64,000 nt of DNA. Origin: Terrimonas sp964445775. Its GTDB lineage: Bacteria; Bacteroidota; Bacteroidia; Chitinophagales; Chitinophagaceae. Positions within the stretch are counted from its first letter, which is position 1. Every line of letters starts with the position of its first letter. Of the stretch, positions 49,616 through 58,888 are shown in pieces. The notes beneath the pieces are model-generated. The model had not been told where the DNA came from. It saw only the letters and a program-made list of their open reading frames with translations, and did not search any database. The position numbers were made by a program, and so were the translations under genes. Location of the stretch: NCBI GenBank assembly GCA_964445775.1, contig CAYUMH010000007.1, positions 1 to 64,000 of the forward strand, written 5' to 3'.

Positions 49616-51151
49616 TTATTTTTTTGTTTTCTTTTTAACAGCAGGTTGTTTTGCTTCGGGTAATAAAATCCAGTCAAAACCATCAGCCTTTATCAGTTCA
49701 TCTGCTGCTTTTGGTCCCCAGCTACCAGCATTATAATTAGGAAATTTTTCTGCTGTGGCGGCCCAGTTATCAATTACCGGCATTACTACTTTCCAGGCCT
49801 GTTCTACCTGGTCGGCACGCATAAATAAAGCGGCATCGCCTTCCAGTACATCCAGCAATAAAGTTTCGTATGCTTCCGGCACAGCCGTATCATAGTTTTC
49901 ATGATAGGTAAAGTCCATTTCCACGGGTTTGATCTTCATCTCTACTCCCGGCTCTTTGGCCTGGAATACCAGGGTGGTCTCCATTTCGGGCTGTATGCTA
50001 ATGATCAGTTGGTTTGGTCTGCGATCGGGTATGGCATTCGGCTTAAACACACATAAAGGCACCTGTTTAAATTGGATAGCAATTACCGATGACGCTTTTT
50101 GTAAACTTTTACCGGTACGCAAATAGAAAGGTACTCCCTGCCAGCGCCAGTTATCAATATATAATTTTAAAGCGGCGTAGGTTTCTACATCCGACTTAGG
50201 ATTTACATTTTTCTCTTTACGGTAAGCCTGCTGGTGCTTGCCGTTTACTTTGCCTTCGCCGTATTGTCCCCTGATAGCGTTACTTTCAATATTGTCTTTG
50301 TTAAAAGGGCGTACCGCTTTCAGCACATCCACTTTTTTATTACGGATCTCTTCCGCATCAGTGGTTACCGGCGGCTCCATAGCCGTTACACACAGTAACT
50401 GGAACAGGTGATTCTGTATCATATCACGCAGGGCTCCTGCCGTTTCGTAATAATTACCCCGGCTGCCTACACCAATATTTTCGGCCACGGTTATCTGTAC
50501 ATGTTCAATGTAATTATGGTTCCATAATGATTCAAAGAAGATGTTGGCAAAACGGAAAGCCATCAGGTTTTGTACGGTTTCCTTACCCAGGTAATGGTCA
50601 ATACGGTAAATCTGTTTTTCCTTGAACTTAGCCAGCAACAATTTGTTCAGGTCTTTGGCACTTTGCAGGTCGCTGCCAAAAGGTTTTTCTACCACAATCC
50701 TGTCCAGGCTTACATTAGCGGCCAGGTCGTATTTGGAAAGCCCGATAGAAATATCATCAATGAATTTAGGCGATACCGAATAGTAAAACAAACGTACGGC
50801 CCTGTTACGCCATTTTTTATCGTTGGCATCCAGGGTTTCGCCTAAACGGCGGAATGTATCGTCAGCTGTAAAATCGCCTTCAAAATAGTAAAGGTTTTGA
50901 GCAAAGGCCTTCCACTCTTTTGGCTTGGCCTTACCACTGCGGGAAAAAGTATTAATACCTTCCAGCATATAACTTTCGTACCATTTTTCGTCCTGTTTTT
51001 CATAGTGTACACCATAGATGGCAAAGTTTTTTGGTAAAAACCCACCAATGTACAGGTTATAAAAAGCAGGAATCAGTTTACGCCATGCCAGGTCGCCCTT
51101 ACCACCAAAGATGACAATGTTAGCGGGTGGTGGATTTTTTATTCTGCTCAT
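49616..51151 (-). CDS. zwf: Glucose-6-phosphate dehydrogenase
   Basis: The 511-residue enzyme oxidises glucose 6-phosphate with NADP or NAD. It has the nucleotide-binding FGGKGDLAWRKLIPAFYNL near the N-terminus (GGKGDL instead of the usual GASGDL) and the active-site RIDHYLGKETVQNL. A basic tail, KKKTKK, ends it. It sits between gnd and pgl on the minus strand. Confidence 0.93.
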   Translation of the reverse strand: MSRIKNPPPANIVIFGGKGDLAWRKLIPAFYNLYIGGFLPKNFAIYGVHYEKQDEKWYESYMLEGINTFSRSGKAKPKEWKAFAQNLYYFEGDFTADDTFRRLGETLDANDKKWRNRAVRLFYYSVSPKFIDDISIGLSKYDLAANVSLDRIVVEKPFGSDLQSAKDLNKLLLAKFKEKQIYRIDHYLGKETVQNLMAFRFANIFFESLWNHNYIEHVQITVAENIGVGSRGNYYETAGALRDMIQNHLFQLLCVTAMEPPVTTDAEEIRNKKVDVLKAVRPFNKDNIESNAIRGQYGEGKVNGKHQQAYRKEKNVNPKSDVETYAALKLYIDNWRWQGVPFYLRTGKSLQKASSVIAIQFKQVPLCVFKPNAIPDRRPNQLIISIQPEMETTLVFQAKEPGVEMKIKPVEMDFTYHENYDTAVPEAYETLLLDVLEGDAALFMRADQVEQAWKVVMPVIDNWAATAEKFPNYNAGSWGPKAADELIKADGFDWILLPEAKQPAVKKKTKK

Positions 51152-51266
51152 ATATTCTAATAATTAGTAATTAACGATTAACAATTAATAATTGCACTTA
51201 TTACAAGGATTATCAATAATCATATTAGCCGGCAAATAGACAATACAACTTGCTACCAGTAATGTT

Positions 51267-52670
51267 TTAGCCTTCCCATTCGGTATGGAATACACCGGGT
51301 TTATCAATACGTTCGTAAGTATGCGCACCAAAGAAATCACGCTGTGCCTGTATTAAATTAGCCGACAGTTTTTCGCTGGTGATGGCATCAAAATAATGCA
51401 ATGCAGAAGATAGCGCTGCAACAGGAATATCATTTTCCAGGGCAATGGCCAATACCTGTTTTACATCATTACGCAGGGTGGTGAATAATGGCTGGAACAC
51501 CGGTGATGAAATAATATTCACCAGGTTATTATCCTCTACATAGGCTTTACGCAGATCGCCCAGCATGGCCGAACGGATAATACAACCGCCTTTCCAGATC
51601 TTTACCACTTCCGGCAAAGGAATGGCATAATTATACGCTTCGGAAGCAACTTTTAATAAATGTAATCCCTGTGCATAAGCTATTAAAAAGCCAAAATGCA
51701 GTGCACTTTTTGAAAGCGTGATCAGCAACTCTTTTTCAATGGGGGTCACATTATCAGGTAAGTTATACAAGCGGCTATTGCTTACCCGCTGGTCTTTTAA
51801 AGCCGATATATAGCGCATGGTTACCGCAATATCAATAGTAGGCAGTGGTACATTCAGGTCCATCGCGTTTTGACTGGTCCACATACCCGTACCTTTTTGT
51901 TTGGCTTTGTCCAGTATCATATCTACCAGGTCATTCCCTGTTTCCGGATCTTTTTGTTTAAACACCGCTGCGGTAATTTCTACCAGGAAGGATTGCAGCT
52001 CGGCCTTATTCCAGGCATCAAATGCCAGGTGCAGCTCGTTATTGGATAGTTCACCGGCTTTTTTCAATACGGCATATATTTCACTGATCAGCTGCATCAT
52101 GGCATATTCAATACCATTGTGGACCATTTTGGTATAATGGCCTGCAGCCTTGTTGCCCATATAAGCCACACAGGGGCCTTCATCACTCTTGGCTGCAATG
52201 GCTTCTAATATTTCTTTTACCAGCTCATAACTCTCTATATTACCGCCAGGCATCATACTGGGGCCTCTGCGGGCTCCTTCTTCGCCCCCGCTTACACCCA
52301 TGCCTATAAAATGAACGCCTGAGCTTTGCAGCATATCATAACGCCTGTCGGTATCGGTAAAATGGGTATTGCCACCGTCAATAATAATATCGCCTTTTTC
52401 TACCAACGGCATCAATTCGGTAAGTACACTGTCAACAATTTTACCGGCCGGCACTAATAACATAATAATACGGGGAGTAGCCAGGTGGCTTAAAAATTCG
52501 GGCAGGCTTTCCGCGGCCGTTACCTTTAACGCACCTGCTTCGGCCAGTAACCGCTTCTGCTGGTCCACATTGGGATCGTACCCGCATACCTCGTATCCAT
52601 GGTCGGCTACGTTTAACAATAAATTACGGCCCATGGTGCCTAAGCCTATCATACCAAAATGTGCTGCCAT
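51267..52670 (-). CDS. gnd: 6-phosphogluconate dehydrogenase (decarboxylating)
   Basis: Gnd converts 6-phosphogluconate to ribulose 5-phosphate. The 467-residue protein has the NADP fold GLGTMGRNLLLNVADHGY, IDGGNTHFTDTDRR, the substrate site GVSGGEEGARRGPSMMPGG and KMVHNGIEYAMMQL with the catalytic Lys. It is first in the gnd-zwf-pgl series. The 115-base gap before zwf holds an AT-rich stretch. Confidence 0.94.
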   Translation of the reverse strand: MAAHFGMIGLGTMGRNLLLNVADHGYEVCGYDPNVDQQKRLLAEAGALKVTAAESLPEFLSHLATPRIIMLLVPAGKIVDSVLTELMPLVEKGDIIIDGGNTHFTDTDRRYDMLQSSGVHFIGMGVSGGEEGARRGPSMMPGGNIESYELVKEILEAIAAKSDEGPCVAYMGNKAAGHYTKMVHNGIEYAMMQLISEIYAVLKKAGELSNNELHLAFDAWNKAELQSFLVEITAAVFKQKDPETGNDLVDMILDKAKQKGTGMWTSQNAMDLNVPLPTIDIAVTMRYISALKDQRVSNSRLYNLPDNVTPIEKELLITLSKSALHFGFLIAYAQGLHLLKVASEAYNYAIPLPEVVKIWKGGCIIRSAMLGDLRKAYVEDNNLVNIISSPVFQPLFTTLRNDVKQVLAIALENDIPVAALSSALHYFDAITSEKLSANLIQAQRDFFGAHTYERIDKPGVFHTEWEG

Positions 52671-52748
52671 ATCTGAAATTTAGGTGCGAAGTTAGGCATA
52701 TATCCGATTGCTGTTTTATACAGGATAAGTTGTGAAAAAAACTATTAC

Positions 52749-52782
52749 AAAAAAAGCCCCGCTCCTGACCGGAAACGGGGCT
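52749..52782 (-). terminator. Terminator after the last tonB gene
   Basis: AGCCCCG and CGGGGCT enclose a loop and are followed by seven T on the minus strand. Confidence 0.75.
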
Positions 52783-52809
52783 GTATACCAACAATAAAGA
52801 AAACTGCCT

Positions 52810-53640
52810 TTATGGTTCTACCACAAAAGTGATAGGCTGTTTACGGTAGGCTTTTACAGCCCGGCCGTTCTGGTTAGCGGGATTCCATTTGGTGGCCTTC
52901 CGCAATACCCGCATGGCTTCTTCCTCCATACCAAAGCCATGTGCTGTCAGGGCCTTAATATCGCTTACCTTACCCTCTTTATCTACAATAAATTGCAGAT
53001 AGACCGTATACCGGCCGGGAGCGGCGTTATTATCAATTGGTACATCGGGATGGAGGTTGCGCCTTAAAAAACGTTCCCATTCTTTTGCTCCGCCGGGAAA
53101 TTCGGCTTCAACTTCTACTTTTCCGCCCCAGATCGCTTCATCCGGATTTTCCTTCTTATCCTCAATAACCTGGATTTTGTTGATTGCAGGTGGTGGAATA
53201 GCCGTATTCGTAAAATCAACTCCTTCCAGGTCCATATTGCCAATTTGCGCTCCATCAAAATCAGCTTGTTCAGGTGGTGTTTTTTTAACAAGATCATCGT
53301 CCACTACTACCGGTGTTAAATACTCCACCGCTTTTATCTGTGGTGGTTCAACAGGTGCTGGAGGAGGTGGCGGTGGTATCTCTTTGGGAGGTTCCACGTC
53401 TTCTATATAATTACTTATCATTATATCCGGACTCACATTTGCGGCCAGCTCCGGCTCATTGCTTTTGGCTAATACAGTTGTTGCCCCAATAAATAAACCG
53501 ATGGCCGCACCGGCAATACATAAAGCCTTAATGATACGTTTATCGTAACTGCGCCTTAATTCATACGCACCGTATACTTTATTCCGGTCATCGAATAAAA
53601 TATCCAGGAAATCTGATTGTAAAATTTTGTTTGATTCCAT
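52810..53640 (-). CDS. TonB-type energy transducer, copy 3
   Basis: The 276-residue protein has one N-terminal membrane helix (KALCIAGAAIGLFIGATTVL, about residues 38-57), a Pro-rich linker (EPPKEIPPPPPPAPVEPP) and a C-terminal TonB domain. The domain has APGRYTVYLQFIVDKEGKVS and ends RKATKWNPANQNGRAVKAYR. It would transmit proton-motive energy to outer-membrane receptors. It is coupled to an exbD gene and diverged from the two tandem copies upstream. Confidence 0.88.
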   Translation of the reverse strand: MESNKILQSDFLDILFDDRNKVYGAYELRRSYDKRIIKALCIAGAAIGLFIGATTVLAKSNEPELAANVSPDIMISNYIEDVEPPKEIPPPPPPAPVEPPQIKAVEYLTPVVVDDDLVKKTPPEQADFDGAQIGNMDLEGVDFTNTAIPPPAINKIQVIEDKKENPDEAIWGGKVEVEAEFPGGAKEWERFLRRNLHPDVPIDNNAAPGRYTVYLQFIVDKEGKVSDIKALTAHGFGMEEEAMRVLRKATKWNPANQNGRAVKAYRKQPITFVVEP

Positions 53641-53675
53641 GATCGTAGTTTTTGGTTAATAAAAAATGAGTGTTA

Positions 53676-54293
53676 TTAGTAACTGGGCAGTTTTTCTGTT
53701 TCCTCCAGTGTGATCTTTGCCAGGGAATAACGCAGTACCCGGTTGATGGTCATTTCGTCCAGTATATTCACCACTGTTTTATAGGCAGCCGTTTTACCCG
53801 GCTTTATCAATACAAAAAAATCCTCCTGCCGGCAATCTTTTATATCCTGGCTATTCAAAGCCTTTGCCTGTTCACAAGCCAGGTTGGGTTTATACCTGGC
53901 TTCCACTTCCCTTTTCTTATCCATGATAACTTTCCTGATATCTCCTGTAGTAGCATTATATATACGGGTAGTGTCTTTCAGCTCTCCCTGGTAATAATAT
54001 ATGGCTTCGTCTTTCCCCAGCAGGATGGTCAATGCACCGGTCTGCTTCACCTTCGTTATAGGACCGTCTTTAGGCATTACCAAATCCATGGTAACAGGCT
54101 CATTCATGGTAGCCGTAAAAATGAAAAAGGTGATGAGTAAAAAAGCAAGATCTACCATCGGGGTCATGTCTACTTTTGTAGGCAATACTTTCCGGCCTTT
54201 CACGCCTTTTGTTTTCCGGGTAGTGCCGGCATCCATATTAGTAAGCTGTGCCATAGTTTTAGTTTTGTACAGGCATAACACAGCCGGTAGCAT
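53676..54293 (-). CDS. ExbD-type biopolymer transporter, copy 3
   Basis: This 205-residue inner-membrane protein has the transmembrane segment DMTPMVDLAFLLITFFIFTA with the conserved proton-carrying Asp. The periplasmic part is unusually long, with inserts around KREVEARYKPNLACEQAKAL. It lies 35 bases upstream of tonB copy 3 and has the same layout as ExbD copy 2. Confidence 0.88.
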   Translation of the reverse strand: MLPAVLCLYKTKTMAQLTNMDAGTTRKTKGVKGRKVLPTKVDMTPMVDLAFLLITFFIFTATMNEPVTMDLVMPKDGPITKVKQTGALTILLGKDEAIYYYQGELKDTTRIYNATTGDIRKVIMDKKREVEARYKPNLACEQAKALNSQDIKDCRQEDFFVLIKPGKTAAYKTVVNILDEMTINRVLRYSLAKITLEETEKLPSY

Positions 54294-54511
54294 GGTTTGT
54301 TACCAGGCCGGTTTACCTGTTTGTTTACATAATAAATGAAAAAGGAATAAATTATAACGGATATGTATTGACCGTCAATAGAAGCTTCTATTTATAAGAT
54401 GTAGAAACAGTTAAATTTCCATACCAAAATATTAAAAACTAAAGTATATTTTAATATGCCTGTAAACACTTTGCATACCTGCAGCTGGTATATGACTAAC
54501 CGCGTGTGTAC

Positions 54512-54543
54512 AAAAAAAGCCCCTGTTATAAACAGGGGCTTTT
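54512..54543 (-). terminator. Terminator after tonB copy 2
   Basis: AGCCCCTGTT and AACAGGGGCT form a 10-bp stem, followed by T on the minus strand. It is nearly identical to the terminator at 55475, as expected if gene and terminator were duplicated together. Confidence 0.78.
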
Positions 54544-54561
54544 AAATAAATTCAGGTACCA

Positions 54562-55383
54562 TTATTCCTGCTCTACAACAAACGTAATAGGCTGTTTACG
54601 GTATGCTTTTACAGCACGGCCATTCTGGTTAGCGGGCGTCCACTTGGTGGCCTTTCTTAATACACGAATAGCCTCCTGTTCCATACCAAAACCATGAGCA
54701 GTAATAGGTTTCATATCACTTACAACACCTTCTTTATCCACTACAAACTGTATTACAACCGTATACCTTCCACTGGGTGCACTATTATCTATAGGAACAT
54801 TCGCATCAAGGTTTCTTTTTAAAAAATTCTCCCAGGCCCGTGGCCCGCCCGGAAACGCAGCTTCCATTTCCACTTTTTCATATATCTCGGGCTCTACCAC
54901 TTTTTTCTCTTCAATGATCTCTTTCCCCTGGTCAATTACCGGAGGTACCGCAATGTTTAAATCTTTGATACCTTCCTGGTCAGCTACATCAATTTTTACA
55001 TCTTTTAATTCCTCATTACTGGGAGGTGGTGTTTTTACCAGTTCATCTTTTACCACTTCCGGTGGTGTAAATTGTCTCATTTCAATTTTAGGAGGGTCTA
55101 CTTTTACAGGAGGCGGAAGTTCTTCCACGGGTTTTTCTATCTCTTCCTTAATATCCTGTATCGTCATCTCCTCTTTTACTGCCAGGTTTACGTCCTCCTC
55201 CTTAGCAGAGTTTGCTATCACTACACCTGCAAAGATTAATAAGCCTAAAGAGAAGGTAATTACCAGCGCCAGGCTAATACGTTTATTATAGGTTTTACGC
55301 AAATTGTAAGCCCCATATTCTTTGTTACGGTTTGCAAAAACCAGGTCTAGTAAACTGGTCGATAAAATACGGTTATTGTCCAT
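54562..55383 (-). CDS. TonB-type energy transducer, copy 2
   Basis: This 273-residue protein is closely similar to copy 1 upstream. It has an N-terminal SLLDLVFANRNKEYGAYNLR, a membrane helix near residues 36-57, a Pro/Glu linker (IEKPVEELPPPVKVDPP) and a C-terminal TonB domain ending KQPITFVVEQE. A terminator separates it from copy 1, so it may have its own promoter. It probably arose by tandem duplication. Confidence 0.88.
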   Translation of the reverse strand: MDNNRILSTSLLDLVFANRNKEYGAYNLRKTYNKRISLALVITFSLGLLIFAGVVIANSAKEEDVNLAVKEEMTIQDIKEEIEKPVEELPPPVKVDPPKIEMRQFTPPEVVKDELVKTPPPSNEELKDVKIDVADQEGIKDLNIAVPPVIDQGKEIIEEKKVVEPEIYEKVEMEAAFPGGPRAWENFLKRNLDANVPIDNSAPSGRYTVVIQFVVDKEGVVSDMKPITAHGFGMEQEAIRVLRKATKWTPANQNGRAVKAYRKQPITFVVEQE

Positions 55384-55474
55384 TGTTGATTTTGTTTACA
55401 CCTATGGTGCATGACAATCGCCGTTTCCATAAAAAACAATTTATTTAATATGTTTTCCTTAAAAAACAGTGCAT

Positions 55475-55508
55475 AAAAAAGCCCCTGTAAAAAATACAGG
55501 GGCTTTTT
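55475..55508 (-). terminator. Terminator after tonB copy 1
   Basis: AGCCCCTGTA and TACAGGGGCT pair around an A-rich loop; a T run follows on the minus strand. Confidence 0.78.
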
Positions 55509-55526
55509 ATAATTAATAAGTTAATC

Positions 55527-56351
55527 TTATTCTTGTTCTACCACAAAGGTAATAGGTTGTTTACGGTAAGCTTTTACTGCACGGCCATTCTGGTTAGCAG
55601 GTGTCCATTTTGTTGCTTTTTTCAACACACGGATCGCTTCCTGTTCCATACCAAAACCATGAGAAGTAATAGGTTTCAGATCACTTACGTTACCTTCCTT
55701 GTCCACTACGAACTGGATGTAAACAGTGTATCTTCCACCCGGAGCGCCATTGTCAACCGGTACGTTCGCATCAAGGTTTCTTCTTAAGAAGTTTTCCCAT
55801 GCTTTAGGTCCACCGGGGAACTGGGCTTCCACTTCCACTTTTTCGTAGATCTCAGGTTCAACCACTTTTTTCTCTTCAATGATCTCTTTACCCTGGTCAA
55901 TTACCGGGGGTACCGCAATGTTTAAATCTTTGATACCTTCCTGGTTAACTACGTCAATTTTTACTTCCTTTAAATCTTCCTGGGCCGGAGGAGGAGTTTT
56001 AACCTCTTCGTCTTTTACTACCTCGGGAGGAGTAAAGGCCTTCATTTCAATTTTAGGAGGGTCCACTTTTGGCGGTGGCGGTGGCGGCGGTTCAAGCGGT
56101 TTTTCTTCTTCCTGCTTGATGTCCTGGATCGTCATCTCTTCTTTTACTACCAGATTAGTGTTATCTTCTTTGGCAGAGTTAGCTATAACCACACCTATAA
56201 AGGCCAGTAAAGCTATAGAACAGGTAACTATCAGCGCCAGCCAAATGCGTTTATTGTAAGTCTTACGCAAATCGTAAGCTCCATACTCTTTGTTCCGGTT
56301 TTCAAAAACCAGGTCCAATAAGTTGGATGATAAAATTTTATTGGCGTCCAT
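55527..56351 (-). CDS. TonB-type energy transducer, copy 1
   Basis: The 274-residue TonB protein has the LLDLVFENRNKEYGAYDLR start, a membrane helix near 36-57, a linker EKPLEPPPPPPPKVDPP and a C-terminal domain YTVYIQFVVDKEGNVSDL. It directly follows exbD copy 2 in the main exbB-exbD-exbD-tonB order. Confidence 0.9.
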   Translation of the reverse strand: MDANKILSSNLLDLVFENRNKEYGAYDLRKTYNKRIWLALIVTCSIALLAFIGVVIANSAKEDNTNLVVKEEMTIQDIKQEEEKPLEPPPPPPPKVDPPKIEMKAFTPPEVVKDEEVKTPPPAQEDLKEVKIDVVNQEGIKDLNIAVPPVIDQGKEIIEEKKVVEPEIYEKVEVEAQFPGGPKAWENFLRRNLDANVPVDNGAPGGRYTVYIQFVVDKEGNVSDLKPITSHGFGMEQEAIRVLKKATKWTPANQNGRAVKAYRKQPITFVVEQE

Positions 56352-56410
56352 TGCTAATTTGTTTATAAATATGATGCATTAAGGTCCTACTTTCAATAAA
56401 AAAGTTTCAC

Positions 56411-57034
56411 CTATTTTATACCATTGGCGGCTTCTGTTGCTTTCACCATCTCGTTTTCAGTGTCTGCAATTTTAACAATTGCATAACGGTCAACACGATT
56501 GATGGTCATTTCGTCCAGCATATCCACCACATTTTTGTAACTGGCCTCATCATTTGGCTTAATAATTACAAAAAAGTCTTTCTGCCGGCAATCGGTAATT
56601 GGTTTACCTTTTGAAGCTTTTTCCTGCTCACATTCGGGGTCACGAACATAATTAGCCTCTACTTCACGCTTTTTCCTGATGATCTCATCACGAATGCCTT
56701 TGTAAGTAGTTTGCTTAAACTGCTGAGAAGCAGTTTCCTGTTCTAATTTACCCTCGTAATAATAAACCTGGTCGCCTTTACCTAAAAGAACGGTTAATGA
56801 GCCGGACTCTTTGGTTTTGGTTTTCTGGTCTTTATCGTCGGTATCTTTAGGCATGTTTAAGTCCAGGGTTGTAGGACTATTCATGGTTGCCGTAAAGATG
56901 AAGAAAGTGATCAGCAAAAAGGCCAGGTCCACCATCGGAGTCATATCCACCTTGGTAGACTGTTTTTTGGCTTTTTTAACGCCCGGGCCTTTTTTGTGGC
57001 CGCCACCATCTCCACCGGTATCTAAACTTGCCAT
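56411..57034 (-). CDS. ExbD-type biopolymer transporter, copy 2
   Basis: The 207-residue protein has transmembrane segment DMTPMVDLAFLLITFFIFTA and a Lys-rich cytoplasmic start (KKGPGVKKAKKQ). The periplasmic part contains IRKKREVEANYVRDPECEQ, an insertion shared with copy 3. It lies between exbD copy 1 and tonB copy 1. Confidence 0.9.
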   Translation of the reverse strand: MASLDTGGDGGGHKKGPGVKKAKKQSTKVDMTPMVDLAFLLITFFIFTATMNSPTTLDLNMPKDTDDKDQKTKTKESGSLTVLLGKGDQVYYYEGKLEQETASQQFKQTTYKGIRDEIIRKKREVEANYVRDPECEQEKASKGKPITDCRQKDFFVIIKPNDEASYKNVVDMLDEMTINRVDRYAIVKIADTENEMVKATEAANGIK

Positions 57035-57082
57035 TTTTTTAGCTTTAAACTGTTAAATAATAATCTAAGCGAACAGTGTTTA

Positions 57083-57754
57083 CTATTCTTTTTTCGCTTG
57101 TTGCTTTTGAAGTTTCCTGTAAACAGCTATTTCGCTGGTTCCGGGCGCTTCCTCAGGCATAGTAACCAGGTTATACTTGAATATTTCATTCCTTTTTAAA
57201 GCGTCAATAACGGCTTTAAAAGTAGGGTAATGAGATTCATTATCACCTTTGATCATGAATACAAGTTTTTCACCTGCAAATACACGCTGGGCGGCACCAA
57301 TCCAATAAACTAATTCATTGGTAGCTGAATCCAGAACTGGGATACCATCCTGAACAAAGTCTTTTTGTTTTTCAACCGGCATGGCTAAATAACTTTTCAA
57401 CTTGTTAAAGGGCATACCCACCATCGGACTGTTACGAAAAGTTAATTTTTCGTTTTCAGTCAGGTTCAGCTCTCTTACAGTACTCACATCGTTTGCAATA
57501 GCATCTGCTTTACTCGCGTCACCTTTAGGTATTGCAGTAATGTAAACTTTGTTTTGTTTATCTATGCTTATCAGCATAGCATTTTCATCAGGCAACTTAT
57601 CAGCATTCACTGAGTTTGGTGTTGTAATAGGCACCGGCTCAGGCGTCTTAAACTTGGTTGCCATGATAAAGAAAGAGAGGATCAGGAACCCAATATCCAC
57701 AAACGGCGTCATGTCCGTATCGGTACTCTTTCTGGGTAATTTTACACTTGGCAT
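57083..57754 (-). CDS. ExbD-type biopolymer transporter, copy 1
   Basis: The 223-residue protein has DMTPFVDIGFLILSFFIMAT with the conserved Asp and a long periplasmic domain. It is distinct from copies 2 and 3 (IGFLILSFFI rather than LAFLLITFFI). Many Bacteroidota have two different ExbD proteins working with one ExbB. It follows exbB by 63 bases. Confidence 0.9.
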   Translation of the reverse strand: MPSVKLPRKSTDTDMTPFVDIGFLILSFFIMATKFKTPEPVPITTPNSVNADKLPDENAMLISIDKQNKVYITAIPKGDASKADAIANDVSTVRELNLTENEKLTFRNSPMVGMPFNKLKSYLAMPVEKQKDFVQDGIPVLDSATNELVYWIGAAQRVFAGEKLVFMIKGDNESHYPTFKAVIDALKRNEIFKYNLVTMPEEAPGTSEIAVYRKLQKQQAKKE

Positions 57755-57817
57755 TTTGTAATATGTTTTCTAGTTAAGATGACAAATTCTGACTTTTCCA
57801 TACAAATACTAAAAGTA

Positions 57818-58672
57818 TTATTTGTACAGAGAAGCAAAACTTTGAGTTAAGGTGAAACCAGACTCATCAATACCGTAAGTGATATTGTCGATCTTAGTAG
57901 TCAACATGTTATACAGAATTAACGCGATAGCCGATGTACCGATACCTAAGGCAGTGTTATACAGGGCCTCAGAGATACCAAGCGCCAGGGCAGCCGGGTC
58001 ACCACCACCTTCACTACCTAAGGCAGAGAATGAGTTAATCATACCAATTACCGTACCTAACAGGGCTACCAGGGTACCGCACGATACGATCGTTGATAAA
58101 AACACCAGGTTTTTCTGTAACATAGGCAGTTCCAGGGCAGTAGCTTCTTCTACTTCTTTCTGAATAGCTATTACTTTCTGGTCAGTATCCAAACCTTGTT
58201 CAGTAATCATTTCTTTGTAACGACGTAAGCCGGCTTTCATTACATTAGCAACAGAACCTCTTTGTTTGTCGCATTCTGCCAAAGCAGCATCTACATTTTT
58301 GTTAGCCAGGTGATATTGTACTTTACGCACAAAATCAGAAATAGAACCTTTACCTAAAGCTTTACCAATAGTCAGGAACCTTTCAATTGCAAATACAAAT
58401 ACCATTAACAACATACCGATAAGGATAGGTACGATGATACCACCCTCATAAATCCTGTTTAAGGCTGTTTTAGGTTTTAAATGGTGTGGCCAGAATCCGC
58501 CAGCCGGATCAGGTTGCTCAAATCCTGCAGGATCTCCAATAATAAAACGCCAGATGCAATAACCAGCAACAATACATGCAATTGGTGCAATCCATGAAAT
58601 GAGATTGCTGCTCTTTTTAGCCTGAACAGATGTTGTTGCCTTCGCTGTTGCAGTCGGTTTAGTCTCCGCCAT
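57818..58672 (-). CDS. exbB: ExbB/TolQ/MotA-type proton channel protein
   Basis: The 284-residue protein has an N-terminal helix (ISWIAPIACIVAGYCIWRF), a second at about 78-98 (GGIIVPILIGMLLMVFVFAIE) and the MotA/TolQ/ExbB core with LPMLQKNLVFLSTIVSCGTLVALLGTVIGMINSF. It starts the exbB-exbD-exbD-tonB energy-transduction cluster on the minus strand. About 215 gene-free bases upstream must hold the promoter. Confidence 0.9.
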   Translation of the reverse strand: MAETKPTATAKATTSVQAKKSSNLISWIAPIACIVAGYCIWRFIIGDPAGFEQPDPAGGFWPHHLKPKTALNRIYEGGIIVPILIGMLLMVFVFAIERFLTIGKALGKGSISDFVRKVQYHLANKNVDAALAECDKQRGSVANVMKAGLRRYKEMITEQGLDTDQKVIAIQKEVEEATALELPMLQKNLVFLSTIVSCGTLVALLGTVIGMINSFSALGSEGGGDPAALALGISEALYNTALGIGTSAIALILYNMLTTKIDNITYGIDESGFTLTQSFASLYK

Positions 58673-58888
58673 GATCGTAGTTTTTTAGTGTTTTAATTTT
58701 AGTGAAATAAAAAAAAATTTAAATGAGCCTTATTCCGTTACAATGCTAATAAAAAAGTCAATACCTTAAACTTCTTGCCAGCACTTTTTCTTTATAAGGG
58801 GTTCAAGTTAAGGATTTTTTGAAAAGCAACAACTTTGTTGTCAATAATTTGATAAGAATTTCATCTTGGTCAATACAGGACAATTATG

